From positions 3,550,772 to 3,614,771 of the forward strand of contig NZ_CP187259.1 of NCBI RefSeq assembly GCF_049676595.1: a stretch of DNA of 64,000 nt, in the 5' to 3' direction. This document shows positions 44,116 to 53,710 of this stretch, piece after piece. Source of the DNA: Methanocella_A sp049676595 (GTDB lineage: Archaea; Halobacteriota; Methanocellia; Methanocellales; Methanocellaceae). Each line of letters opens with the position of its first letter. The stretch's first letter is position 1. Position numbers and translations under genes: made by a program. The notes below the pieces were generated by a model. The model was not told where the DNA came from and searched no databases. It saw only the letters and a program-made list of their open reading frames with translations.

Positions 44116-45030
44116 TTACTCGACCATGGGTATCTCTATTTCAGTGAAGTCCTCCGCTACGAGGACGTTCTCGAACTTCTTTTTGGCATCCTCCAGCAAA
44201 GGCGCCGTGTCTGTCGAGTACCGGGAGCTGACATGGGTCAGCACTAGCTGCTTGACCCCGGCCTTCGCCGCTAGTTCGGCGACTGTGCCGGCTGTCGAAT
44301 GTAAAGTTTCCTCGGCTTTGGAGACCATGTCGTCTCCGAAGGTGGACTCGGAGATCCAGACATCTGCGTCTTTGAGGCGGGGCAGGAAGTTTTCTGATGC
44401 CACGGTGTCTCCGGTATAGACGATGGTCCGGCCTGGCCTGGCCTGGCCGACGACTTCTTCGCTGGTGATCGTCCGGCCGTTGACTACGACGGCTTCTCCC
44501 CGGTGGAGCTTTGAGAACAGGGGTCCTTCGGGGATGCCGAGCTCCAGGGCTCTGGGTTTGTTGAACCGGCCCGGCTTGGGGTCTTCTTTTAAGGCGTAGC
44601 CCAGGCTTGGGACGCTGTGGAAGGTCCTGAACGCCTCGACGGAGTAGCCTTTGAACTTGATCACATCGCCGTGGCTGAGGCGACGGGCGATGACCTGGAA
44701 GCCCAGGTTCAGGTAGCCCAACCTGCTCAGCAGGCCGCAGTATTCTTCCACGTAGTCGGGGCCGTAGATGTACAACGGTTCAGTCCGGCCCTGCAGGCTC
44801 ATAGTCTGGAGCAGGCCGGGAATGCCGAGAGTGTGGTCGGCGTGGAAATGCGTCAAAAACATGGAGCCGATGTCCATGAAGCCTGATCTGGCTTTCATCA
44901 TCTGGCGCTGGGTGCCCTCCCCGCAGTCGAATAGTAGCCTCTCGCCTTCCCGCAGGATCATGATGGAAGGCATTCCCCTGTTAGGAGTAGGTATCGAGCC
45001 GCCGGTGCCCAGAAAGATGATCTTTAGCAT
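44116..45030 (-). CDS. rnz: ribonuclease Z (tRNA 3'-processing endonuclease)
   Basis: A 304-residue metallo-beta-lactamase-fold nuclease that removes 3' trailers from pre-tRNA. The zinc motif THFHADHTLG gives H61, H63, D65 and H66; further ligands are H in FHSVPSLGYAL, D in VYTGDT and H in LTHVSSRY. GTGGSIPTPNRGMPS at the N-terminus is typical, and the exosite arm is the short segment near PEGPLFSKLHRGE. Length matches the short RNase Z form. This fits with tRNAs that lack an encoded CCA, such as the tRNA-Ala in this window. Confidence 0.93.
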   Translation of the reverse strand: MLKIIFLGTGGSIPTPNRGMPSIMILREGERLLFDCGEGTQRQMMKARSGFMDIGSMFLTHFHADHTLGIPGLLQTMSLQGRTEPLYIYGPDYVEEYCGLLSRLGYLNLGFQVIARRLSHGDVIKFKGYSVEAFRTFHSVPSLGYALKEDPKPGRFNKPRALELGIPEGPLFSKLHRGEAVVVNGRTITSEEVVGQARPGRTIVYTGDTVASENFLPRLKDADVWISESTFGDDMVSKAEETLHSTAGTVAELAAKAGVKQLVLTHVSSRYSTDTAPLLEDAKKKFENVLVAEDFTEIEIPMVE

Positions 45031-45078
45031 GCCGGGTTGATATCTGGCTTACAAAAGATATAATGATTATGTCCTACC

Positions 45079-45615
45079 TTAGCGGCTGCCGCCCAGCAGT
45101 AGTGCGTACGCCGTAGAGGCGGCCGCCGCCCGGCTGAACGGATAAGTCACGACAGCCGCGGACGATTTCACCTTGCCAAAAGTGGCCGGCACGAAGGTGA
45201 AGTATTGCCGGGGTTGTTCGAGCTCAGGCCCTTCCACCGGCGCCTCTGGCGGTACGAAGTCTTCCGGGGTGACGAAGTAGTCCGCCAGCACGATGTTATG
45301 GGAAGCCGTGCCGCTGTACAGTTCGGCGATGGCAAAGAACTCGCTATCCCCTTTCACCGCTGTGACGTTATAAAGGCCGGGAGGCACATCGTAAAAAGTG
45401 TATACGCCGACGTTGTTGCCGGTCCCGTTGCTGCTGAACTGGGGGTTGTCCGGCACGAAGACGAAGTTCCCCTCCATATCGTATAGCGTCACCAGTGCAT
45501 CGGGCACAGCCTGCCGGTTGCCGGTGGTGATCACGCCGGTGATGGTGCCTTGCTGAGCCATAGCCGGAGCTGCCAGCAGGGATAAAATGAGTACTACGGC
45601 TATCGCTGCCCTCAT
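45079..45615 (-). CDS. secreted carboxypeptidase-regulatory/CnaB-like domain protein
   Basis: About 178 residues from the ATG at 45615, which begins a good signal peptide (MRAAIAVVLILSLLAAPAMAQ); the longer frame from 45651 adds twelve residues ahead of it. The mature part starts with GTITGVITTGNRQAVPDALVTLYD and contains VGVYTFYDVPPGLYNVTAVKG, the pattern of beta-sandwich regulatory domains. A Pro/Glu-rich linker follows, and the hydrophobic C-terminus (AAAASTAYALLLGGSR) may attach to the membrane. Function is unknown, probably at the cell surface. Confidence 0.7.
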   Translation of the reverse strand: MRAAIAVVLILSLLAAPAMAQQGTITGVITTGNRQAVPDALVTLYDMEGNFVFVPDNPQFSSNGTGNNVGVYTFYDVPPGLYNVTAVKGDSEFFAIAELYSGTASHNIVLADYFVTPEDFVPPEAPVEGPELEQPRQYFTFVPATFGKVKSSAAVVTYPFSRAAAASTAYALLLGGSR

Positions 45616-45815
45616 ATTTAGTGGATTGGCAGGCCATATATAAAAGAGCAATCCACTGTTTATGCGGCCATATAAAAGAAAACCGTTCCAAAGTATAGGC
45701 CTTATTCCACATGAGCCCGGGCATCAGAGCGCTGGTAGGCAGGGGGCAGGAAACTTTGGTTTTAAACAAAAAGTGCCGGGAGTCTAACAGCCTTGCTTAT
45801 GTGGCGTGAACGTGG

Positions 45816-45984
45816 ACGAACGCTGCGCTGTGCCAGAGACACAGATTCTGACAGATGGCACAAATTGCACAGATACCACTTGAGAAGAAAATAATTGCTT
45901 CCTCTTCATTTTTTATCCAATACCCATTTGTGTAATCCGTGCAATCTGTCGTAATCTGTGATCCTGGCACAGCGCAGCGTTCGT
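45816..45984. repeat. family A inverted-repeat element, copy 5
   Basis: Arms at 45816-45847 and 45953-45984; the outer caps are ACGAACGCTGCGCTGTGCC and its complement, with GAGACACAGATT on the left inner side and AATCTGTGATCC on the right. Length 169 bp. Inner words AATCCGTGC, AATCTGTCGT and AATCTGTG repeat. It forms most of the 433-bp gap between the CnaB-like gene and asd, which is otherwise AT-rich. Confidence 0.85.
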
Positions 45985-46048
45985 GTTGCTGAGTCGCTGA
46001 ACCGAAGCAGCCAGTTCTTGAAAAATGATAAAAAAGAGATAAAAGGGC

Positions 46049-47083
<1,035 letters not shown>

Positions 47084-47128
47084 TTAAACGCTCACCAGTA
47101 TAAAATTACTGTATATAGCCAATCTATA

Positions 47129-47308
47129 TTAGTTCTTTTCGACCTTGATGGCCTGGGTAGGGCAAGCGTCGACGCACGATGCACACTCGTTGCACCGGGC
47201 CTCGTCTACCTTGGCGAACTCGTCGTCCATCTCGATGGCTGCCTCGGGGCAGGCATCCACACACGTTCCACATCCGACACATGCTTCTTTATCGACTTTT
47301 GCTGGCAT
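47129..47308 (-). CDS. 2[4Fe-4S] ferredoxin
   Basis: A 59-residue ferredoxin, easily missed because of its size. It starts MPAKVDKEACVGCGTC and has two CxxCxxCxxxCP cluster motifs (CVGCGTCVDACP and CNECASCVDACP), ending in AIKVEKN. It would carry low-potential electrons in the cytoplasm for methanogenic or biosynthetic enzymes. The ATG at 47306-47308 follows GGAGGATATACTCTTC, an SD about 10 nt away. The asd gene lies downstream on the same strand, so they may share a transcript. Confidence 0.93.
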   Translation of the reverse strand: MPAKVDKEACVGCGTCVDACPEAAIEMDDEFAKVDEARCNECASCVDACPTQAIKVEKN

Positions 47309-47498
47309 GAAGAGTATATCCTCCGGTTAAATGTAGTAAAACTAAGTTTGCCATCGTACTTAAACATTTTCTGGTTGCGGCTGTTGCCGCAACAAGCGCG
47401 TAGCACGGGGGATTTTCCAGCCCTCTCGCACGGGTAAGCATATGTAAGAAAAGAGACCACTATAACATATTTCAAAATCATATCTGGAAGGAACAAAA

Positions 47499-48332
47499 AT
47501 GGACGAACACGTCATCGAAGGCCTGGGCAGGGCCCGCATAGTAGTCAGAGACGGCAAAGTCGTCGAGGTAGGAGAGCCACAGATCAGCTACTGTCCCATC
47601 TTCGACAAGCACCGGGGCATCAAGAAGCTTGACAAGGAGACCATTGCGAAGAATATCCAGTTCCGTATCGAGGACTTCGGCATGTGCACACCTGGCCGGG
47701 TGCTGAAGATGAAGGACTTCCTCTCCTTCGGCGTTTCGGAGATCGTTTGCACCGCCATGGTGAAGAAGCTGGTCGACGCGGCAGTCATCGTCTGCGAAGG
47801 CACCGGCACCCTGGTCGTTACAGACCCGGAGATGGTGCAGGGCATCGGCGGCAGGGTATCGGGCCTGGTCAGCACCACCCCCATCCCGGAGGTCATCGAG
47901 AAGGTGGGCAGGCAGAACGTCGTCGATCCGGCTACCGCTAAGATCGATCAGGTCGCTGGCGTGAAGAAGGCCATCGCCATGGGCTACAAGAACATCGCAG
48001 TTTCCATCATCGACGGCACCGGAGCCAGGGAGATGAAAGAGATAGAGCAGCAGCACCCCGGCGTAAACATCTACACCTTCGTGGTGCACACCACCGGCAT
48101 GCCGGAGAAGGAGGCCGATCTGGTCTACAAGTACGCCGACATAGCCACGGGCTGCGCCTCGAAGTTCATCAGAGAGTACTCCGTCAAATGCAATGTATAC
48201 AAGGTCGGCGACTCCGTGCCGATGTTCGGCATCTCGGAGAGAGGCACCCGCCTGATCGAGGAGCGCATCAAGTTCACCGGGAAAGAGATCAAAGCCAACC
48301 CGAACGCCCCCCAGCCGGATAAGTTATTGTAA
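47499..48332 (+). CDS. methanogenesis marker protein 8 (DUF2099)
   Basis: A 277-residue protein of the family named methanogenesis marker 8 (TIGR03275), found only in methanogens and close relatives. Features are QISYCPIFDKHRGI near 28-41, FRIEDFGMCTPGR near 55-67, EIVCTAMVKKLVDAAVIVCEGTGT, and IATGCASKFIRE near the C-terminus. Several conserved Cys may bind metal. Its reaction is unknown, though the distribution points to methyl-coenzyme M reductase or its cofactor. It is followed, after 435 bp, by a radical SAM gene in the same direction. Confidence 0.92.
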   Translation: MDEHVIEGLGRARIVVRDGKVVEVGEPQISYCPIFDKHRGIKKLDKETIAKNIQFRIEDFGMCTPGRVLKMKDFLSFGVSEIVCTAMVKKLVDAAVIVCEGTGTLVVTDPEMVQGIGGRVSGLVSTTPIPEVIEKVGRQNVVDPATAKIDQVAGVKKAIAMGYKNIAVSIIDGTGAREMKEIEQQHPGVNIYTFVVHTTGMPEKEADLVYKYADIATGCASKFIREYSVKCNVYKVGDSVPMFGISERGTRLIEERIKFTGKEIKANPNAPQPDKLL

Positions 48333-48767
48333 ATTTTTTTCTGAGAAGTAATGGTGGCTGACTAATGCCGGGCTGGTTGCGGCAATGCCCGGCGTCAGCG
48401 TATAGAGTGAGATCGCCCGAGGAGGCGACCCTGTGGCGGTGCTGCCTGAGTCACGACAGCGTTAAGGAAACGTTTTTAGTTGTCCTGCACCCCCGGGTTG
48501 AGCCCGTACAGGCTCTGTCGGGCGTCCTTGAAGCTGAAGCGCCCTCTAATCACGTTTAGCCGATACAGGCAGTTCCCGGCTACTGCGGGTAAAGGCAAAA
48601 ACGATCCCTCACGGTATGTTTCACCACACCCACATTCACTTAACAATAGTTAAGTCTTTCGCTCGTGGCAAAGGTGACCACCCGCACGAGAAGTTTCAGC
48701 CGACAATCTTGCCATAAACTAAAAGTTCATCTTAGTTGAGAGCTTATACCACCGCGGAGACCCCGAG
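48333..48767 (+). other. structured, GC-rich gap; possible remnant of an IS605-type end
   Basis: No sure gene. The first part has strong pairing potential: TGCCGGGC ... GCCCGGCG (48366-48393), GAGCC ... GGCTC (about 48499-48514) and GGGCG ... CGCCC (about 48519-48543). A 64-codon frame (48365-48559) ends VLEAEAPSNHV, which recalls the C-terminus of TnpB proteins near IS200/IS605 right ends, but no other part of a transposase is present. The last 200 bp are AT-richer and probably hold the promoter of the radical SAM gene. Confidence 0.3.
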
Positions 48768-49760
48768 ATGGATGAATCCGTGAAGAAGAAGGCCGAGCTG
48801 ATCGAAATCGGAGGCACCACAGTCGACGATAGTTTCCTGCCGTACAAGAGCAGGTCTACGGCCGGCCCGGGCGCCGGCCTGGAGTCCATCTTCGTCAACA
48901 TCGACGGGCACAGGGTTAGGCTGGGCGTTCGCCAGGAGTCTAAGTTCAGCGCCACCCTGAAGGGCGATATGGTCACCATTTTCGCAGACGGCAAAGAGTA
49001 CGCCAGGGGGAGGCTGGAGCAGGCTATCTCCCACTGCCCGGAGCAGGTGTACGTGACCGTCAGCGAGCGATGCGTGTTCGACTGTAAGTTCTGCTCTGTC
49101 CCAAAGCTGCAGGGAAAGATCAAGTCGGACGAAGAGGTCCTGGAGCTGGTCAGGCAGGGCATGCAGAGCCCGGAGCTGGCCGCCATTTCCATCACTTCCG
49201 GAGTCTGGACTACGCCGGAGGAAGAGGCGGAGAGAATCACCCGGGTCGTGAGGCTGATCAAAAAGGAGCTGGACGGCAGAGATATCCCCATCGGAGTATC
49301 GATCTACGCCACGGACGATTCTTCGGAGCGGCTCAAAGAGGCCGGCGCCGCGGAGGTCAAGTACAACGTGGAGACCGTAGACAGGGAACTCTTTGAGAAG
49401 GTCTGCCCTGGCCTGTCCTTCGACTATATAGTTAAGTCTCTGGAGCATGCGGTATACGTCTTCGGCCGCAACCACGTCTTCTCCAATATACTGATCGGCA
49501 TGGGCGAGACGGACGAGACAGTCGTCGAGGGTATGGAGATGCTCGCCAGCAAGGGCGTCATCCCCATACTGCGGAAGACCAACCCTCACCCGCTCCGGGC
49601 CGGGGAGATCAAGGTCGAGCCGGTGAGCGCTGCCAGGCTGTTGAAGCTCGCCTCGGAGCACCGCCGCATCCTTGAGAAGCACGGGCTGGATACCAGAAAA
49701 GCCCTTACCGGGTGCGTGCCGTGCACCGGGTGCGACGTCACGCCGCTGATAGATCTGTAA
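48768..49760 (+). CDS. radical SAM protein, methanogen type, unknown substrate
   Basis: A 330-residue radical SAM enzyme. The cluster motif CVFDCKFC (CxxxCxxC) lies near residues 102-109, followed by ITSGVWTTPEEE and a barrel up to about 290. A second Cys group near the C-terminus, CVPCTGCDVTP, could bind an auxiliary iron-sulfur cluster or be part of the active site. The N-terminal 90 residues form a separate beta-rich region. I cannot assign the substrate. Being next to methanogenesis marker 8 suggests a role in methanogenesis cofactors or in modifying methyl-coenzyme M reductase. Confidence 0.8.
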   Translation: MDESVKKKAELIEIGGTTVDDSFLPYKSRSTAGPGAGLESIFVNIDGHRVRLGVRQESKFSATLKGDMVTIFADGKEYARGRLEQAISHCPEQVYVTVSERCVFDCKFCSVPKLQGKIKSDEEVLELVRQGMQSPELAAISITSGVWTTPEEEAERITRVVRLIKKELDGRDIPIGVSIYATDDSSERLKEAGAAEVKYNVETVDRELFEKVCPGLSFDYIVKSLEHAVYVFGRNHVFSNILIGMGETDETVVEGMEMLASKGVIPILRKTNPHPLRAGEIKVEPVSAARLLKLASEHRRILEKHGLDTRKALTGCVPCTGCDVTPLIDL

Positions 49761-49976
49761 ATTTAGCGCATCAGGCCCGTGATAAAAAGGAAACGGGGGC
49801 GCAGCACGTCTTTATGTGTCCACCGTTTTGCCGTCCTCCCGCGGAATCCGCGGATACGTCAGGACTATTCCCGGCTTAATTGCAGTTATTGTTGGCCGGG
49901 CCTGCTACGTGCCCGGGTAACATATTTGAGGCCGGTACCATTCTGAACTGGTTAAATATGGTAATAAAACGGAGGG

Positions 49977-50393
49977 ATGGTGTTTAAAATGGACCTGTTC
50001 AGGATCGAGCCTGACATGCCTGACGAAGACGAGTATTATTCGTACGATTCGGTGGAGAAACTGTGGACTTACGGGGAGTACGTAGCTGACAGGGTACAGC
50101 TACCCAAGTACCGCAGGTTATTCATCCGCCTGTCCCGGATGATGCGCATCACCGGAGCTATCGGAGGCAACTGGAGATCCATGTACAGGGAACACGCTCT
50201 CGCAGAGCTGGCCGAAGTAATGAACAGCCTGCACGAGATGGAAGCAGAAGCAGAGCGCATCCAGGACACCATGCTCAGAGAGCACGTCTTCGACTGGATC
50301 GACACGATCGCCTGCATGCGCAGGTCGGTCGCCGAGGAGATCCGCTGGGACGTAGAGGCGGCGAAAGCCGGCACGGCAGCGATGGAAAGCTGA
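49977..50393 (+). CDS. hypothetical helical protein
   Basis: An approximately 138-residue soluble protein that I do not recognise. It begins with an acidic stretch (PDMPDEDEYYSYDSVEKL) followed by long amphipathic helices (LPKYRRLFIRLSRMMR, LAEVMNSLHEMEAEAERIQDTML). GGAGGG lies at 49971-49976, immediately ahead of the ATG at 49977, so the real start may be GTG 49980 or ATG 49989. The small gene at 50417 follows 23 bp later and may be co-transcribed. Confidence 0.55.
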   Translation: MVFKMDLFRIEPDMPDEDEYYSYDSVEKLWTYGEYVADRVQLPKYRRLFIRLSRMMRITGAIGGNWRSMYREHALAELAEVMNSLHEMEAEAERIQDTMLREHVFDWIDTIACMRRSVAEEIRWDVEAAKAGTAAMES

Positions 50394-50416
50394 AACAGAT
50401 AAAAAACAGGGATACG

Positions 50417-50629
50417 ATGGCACACACTACAGAGATTTACGAAGACAACGACTGCTACGACGAGGAACTGATCGGGCCCGCAACCCAGATCGGGCCCGCA
50501 GAGTTCGCGGTCGCGATCCGATTATACAGTGCGGAATACAGCCACAACCACGATGCCTCCTGGTTCCGCAGAATGCTCAGGTTGCACAACGAGCAGGTGC
50601 TGGTTGCCTGCTATGGCAACCTGAACTAG
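50417..50629 (+). CDS. small acidic hypothetical protein
   Basis: A 70-residue protein with an acidic start (EIYEDNDCYDEELIGP), a short internal repeat (GPATQIGPAE) and a basic C-terminal half (SWFRRMLRLHNEQVL). I do not recognise a family. It follows the helical protein gene closely, and its reading frame has the GC-rich third positions of its neighbours, which supports coding. After it, 50640-50700 holds inverted words (GGCGGGTCGCCATAATGGCG) that may end both converging transcripts. Confidence 0.5.
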   Translation: MAHTTEIYEDNDCYDEELIGPATQIGPAEFAVAIRLYSAEYSHNHDASWFRRMLRLHNEQVLVACYGNLN

Positions 50630-50719
50630 ACAGTTTTGCCGCTTGCTTATGGCGGGTCGCCATAATGGCGGCCTGCCATTTTACGGCGGTACGCCACGGG
50701 CCGTCCCACAATACCGGTC

Positions 50720-51895
50720 CTAAATATCGACGGTCCTGGCGTTTTCCACTTCATAGTTTACTAACTCATCAAACTCGAACTGCTCATTTTCCATCCTGAC
50801 CACTTCTTCCAGCCGGCCGTGGATAGACGGGTATTTCGGCACGGCCATGCAGCCTCCGGCCTTCCGGATGGAGATGTCGTAAGTGCCGATTTTCTTTGCG
50901 ATGGTCATGATCTCCTCTTTGTCGAGGCCGATCAGCGGGTGGTAAATAGGGAAATCAACGTCGTAAGCTTCGGCCATCATGTTCTCGGAGGTCTGGGAAG
51001 CGACCTGGCCCAGCGACGAGCCGGTGATGATGCCGTGGGCGCCCTCCTTTTCCGCGACGGCTCTGGCTACTTTGTACATGAGATGCTTGCAGAACACGCA
51101 GGTGTATTTTTTGTTGCCCTTCTGCATGAACTCGGCGAGGTTGCGGCCGTGGGGGGCGATGAACATCTTCATCTCGTGGCCCGGCGCCCACTCGTGGAGC
51201 TTGCGGACGATGTCGATAGTCTTATTCTTCGCGTCTTCGCCCAGGTACGGGGTGTTATCCATGTACAGGGGGATGATCTCGCAGCCCCGCTTCATCATGA
51301 GCCACGCGGCCACCGGGGAGTCGATGCCTCCTGAGACCAGCGCCACCATTTTCCCCTGGCTGCCTATCGGCATGCCACCCACGCCTTTCACCATATCGGT
51401 GAAGATGTAGGACGCGGTGTCCCTGATCTCTACGTGGATGGCGTGGTCGGGGTTTCTCAGGTTCACCGTCGGTTTCCTTTCCTTTACCGCCTCGAACACG
51501 GCGTCGCCGCACAGGCGGCCTATGTCCTGGGAGGTGAAGCCCTGCTCTGTTCCCCCGGAGCGGCGGCCCATGATGCCGAAGGACTGGCCGTCCCGGATGA
51601 CCTCTTTACCTACGTCCGCCGCCACTGCGCAGGCTTCGGCGATCGTCGGCCCGGTGGTTATGGCAGGACTACACGAGACCACACCGAAGACTTTAGCGAC
51701 AGACTGCGGAGCCCGGGGATCCTTTGTCTTCACAAATATCCGGCCCCGTTCCTTGACGATCGCCTCGTAGTTAACCTGGTCCTGGTCGAGCATGGCTTTG
51801 AGGTTCTGGATTAGGAGGTCTTCGAATTTCCTCCTGATCTGCTCGCTCTTGATGGCGATTTCGCCGTACCGGACGATGACTATGTCGAAATCCAT
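50720..51895 (-). CDS. thiI: tRNA 4-thiouridine synthase ThiI
   Basis: About 391 residues from the ATG at 51895, which has GAGGTT 6 nt upstream; the longer frame to 51946 lacks support. The protein starts MDFDIVIVRYGEIAIKSEQIRRKFE (ferredoxin-like and THUMP domains, to about 165), then has the PP-loop ATPase motif SGGIDSPVAAW near 185. It adenylates U8 of tRNA for sulfur transfer and may supply sulfur for thiamin. CVFCKHLMY could act in sulfur transfer. There is no C-terminal rhodanese domain, as usual in archaea. Confidence 0.93.
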   Translation of the reverse strand: MDFDIVIVRYGEIAIKSEQIRRKFEDLLIQNLKAMLDQDQVNYEAIVKERGRIFVKTKDPRAPQSVAKVFGVVSCSPAITTGPTIAEACAVAADVGKEVIRDGQSFGIMGRRSGGTEQGFTSQDIGRLCGDAVFEAVKERKPTVNLRNPDHAIHVEIRDTASYIFTDMVKGVGGMPIGSQGKMVALVSGGIDSPVAAWLMMKRGCEIIPLYMDNTPYLGEDAKNKTIDIVRKLHEWAPGHEMKMFIAPHGRNLAEFMQKGNKKYTCVFCKHLMYKVARAVAEKEGAHGIITGSSLGQVASQTSENMMAEAYDVDFPIYHPLIGLDKEEIMTIAKKIGTYDISIRKAGGCMAVPKYPSIHGRLEEVVRMENEQFEFDELVNYEVENARTVDI

Positions 51896-52099
51896 GATAG
51901 TAACCTCGTGAGAATGCCTGAGAGCGCCAGTCCTGTGCGGCGCCATCCAGACGTATCTAATGATCTACTGCCGTATATTTTCAGCGCACTGAATAGTACT
52001 TTCGTGCAGAAATAACAGTGCTCCTGAAAGCTCATGCCGAGGCCCGAGGCACCGGAGAGAATAAATGCTCAGATGGCCTTAACCCGCGTTGTGAATGGT

Positions 52100-52600
52100 A
52101 TGGACTATAACATTCAAGGCGGAGACGTATTCATCGGTAGTTCGATTTTTCTCGTGTTCATCGTTATCATCTTGTTGTTGCAGCTACGAGAGCGCAGGGT
52201 TCGCCCCTTGTCAATGATCCTGATGCCAGCCCTGCTTCTGCTGGTTACGGCACCGGTGCTCACGCCGGAGCCGGGCGCCGGCCCCATCGCCTGGCTGCTC
52301 ATCTTGATCGGCTTTGCAGCCGGCGTGGCGGCAGGCCTGCTCATCGCTTCCCGCATGCACCTGAAGATCGACGCCGACGGCTCGATGAAGATGAGAGGGT
52401 CGGTGCTCGCAGCGGGCATCTGGGCCGCCATTCTACTCGTCAAGGTATACGGTAAAGACCTGATGGCTGGCACGGGCGTGATCGATATGAATCTGCTGAC
52501 TTCTGCGTTTCTTGCCCTGACGCTGGGCATGTTGATCGCTCGCAGAGGCTACGTGTTCTACCGGCTTATGCAGCTGCAGAAGCAGAATGAACAAAAGTAA
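52100..52600 (+). CDS. CcdC-like / DUF1453 membrane protein
   Basis: About 166 residues from the ATG at 52100; the frame is open from 52034, but the extra part (PRPEAPERINAQ) is hydrophilic and unlike the family. Five hydrophobic segments are visible, and RERRVRPLSMILMPALLLL after the first helix is typical of the CcdC/DUF1453 group, as is the later GSVLAAGIWAAILLVKVYGK. The function is unknown; in bacteria ccdC lies with cytochrome c maturation genes. The exact start is uncertain. Confidence 0.65.
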   Translation: MDYNIQGGDVFIGSSIFLVFIVIILLLQLRERRVRPLSMILMPALLLLVTAPVLTPEPGAGPIAWLLILIGFAAGVAAGLLIASRMHLKIDADGSMKMRGSVLAAGIWAAILLVKVYGKDLMAGTGVIDMNLLTSAFLALTLGMLIARRGYVFYRLMQLQKQNEQK

Positions 52601-52605
52601 AAAAG

Positions 52606-52628
52606 AAAGGGGCGCAAAGCGCCCCATG
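52606..52628. terminator. hairpin between converging genes
   Basis: GGGGCG-CAAAG-CGCCCC at about 52610-52626 lies between the DUF1453 gene and the convergent chagasin-like gene. It is short and symmetrical, so it could serve both directions. Confidence 0.6.
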
Positions 52629-52647
52629 TGACATATGGCTAGTCAGA

Positions 52648-53439
52648 TCAGCTAATCACGATGTTTAGCGTATAGGTCTTGTCAGTGGCCGTCGCCGGCA
52701 TCCATGCCTGCTTGTAGACGCCGCTGAAGGTCTGGTTGCCATCGCCCGTAGCAGTGACCTGGAAGGTGCGGGTGCCCGCGGCGCCGATCACGCCAGGCTT
52801 GGACGCGTTGTTGGCGTAGCCCAGATCCTTAACAGTCAGCCCGCTGGTGGCATTCACAGTCCACCTGTACCCGATAGAGGGGTTCTCGCTCAGCACGATC
52901 GCGACTGTGTCGCCCTTAGCCATAGTGACGGTCTGGTTATCGTTCGCCTCGGTGTAGGTCATCATGTTAACGTCGCCGATAGTCGGGGTGACGTTGAGCG
53001 AGTAGGTGGTCTCGTTGCCGAAGACGGGTTCCCAGGGCCTCTTCTCGATGGCGCTAAAGGTCTGGGTATCGTTACCGGTCATCTTGAGCACCCAGGTGTG
53101 AACGCCGCCGGCACCGATTAAGCCGCTCTCATTGGCTACGTAGGTGTCGTTAACGAGCTCGAGGCCGGGAGTCAGGGTCCAGTTCCAGGAGTAGCCCGTG
53201 GTGGGGTTCTCGGCCAGGGTAATGTTAAAGGTCGTTCCCGGCTCTGCCTGGACTGTGTGGCCGTTGTATGCCTGGTCAAAGGAAGCTGCGGGTACCACGT
53301 CGTTGCCCGGGACGTCCGTCGGAACGGGCGTCGCCGCAGGGGTGGGCGTGGGAGTGGCTGTCGGAGTCGTACATCCCGCAACAATTGCGGCGATAGCGAT
53401 TAGAGAGATAGTAATCGCAAAAAGTGTCTTATGGTTCAA
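52648..53439 (-). CDS. lipoprotein with two chagasin (I42) protease-inhibitor domains
   Basis: A 263-residue exported protein. The signal peptide ends in a lipobox-like IVAGC at residue 23, followed by a Thr/Pro linker (TPTATPTPTPAATPVPT). Two I42 inhibitor domains follow: the first has NPTTGYSW (about residue 78) and the second NPSIGYRW (about 185). NPTTGY is the loop by which chagasin blocks papain-like cysteine peptidases. The second domain has Ile for the second Thr and may bind differently. WEPVFG and WMPA match the third contact loop. It probably guards the cell surface. Confidence 0.87.
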   Translation of the reverse strand: MNHKTLFAITISLIAIAAIVAGCTTPTATPTPTPAATPVPTDVPGNDVVPAASFDQAYNGHTVQAEPGTTFNITLAENPTTGYSWNWTLTPGLELVNDTYVANESGLIGAGGVHTWVLKMTGNDTQTFSAIEKRPWEPVFGNETTYSLNVTPTIGDVNMMTYTEANDNQTVTMAKGDTVAIVLSENPSIGYRWTVNATSGLTVKDLGYANNASKPGVIGAAGTRTFQVTATGDGNQTFSGVYKQAWMPATATDKTYTLNIVIS

Positions 53440-53635
53440 ACTCTCACCGTATGAATATCTGACTCAAGTATATTTATTTATTGTTTAAACTACGAGTAAA
53501 ATTGTAGTTATAATATTATAATATCAAATTTGAAACGGGGTGGGAAAAAATTATCCGGAAAAGGCCCGAGACGGCCTGATCTTAAAAAATAATGGAGGCG
53601 CCACTGGCGCCGTCTATTGTCGAGCGCAGTATTCG

Positions 53636-53710
53636 ACATTATTCTTTGAACATGTCGCCGACATTATTCTTTGAACATGTCGCCGACATTATTCTTTGAA
53701 CATGTCGTCC
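53636..53710. repeat. 25-bp tandem repeat made from the 3' end of dapB
   Basis: The unit ACATTATTCTTTGAACATGT plus CGCCG occurs at 53636-53660 and 53661-53685; the third, slightly different copy (53686-53710) is the real end of dapB with its stop codon. The two downstream copies are thus duplicates of the last codons and the stop of dapB. Confidence 0.9.
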
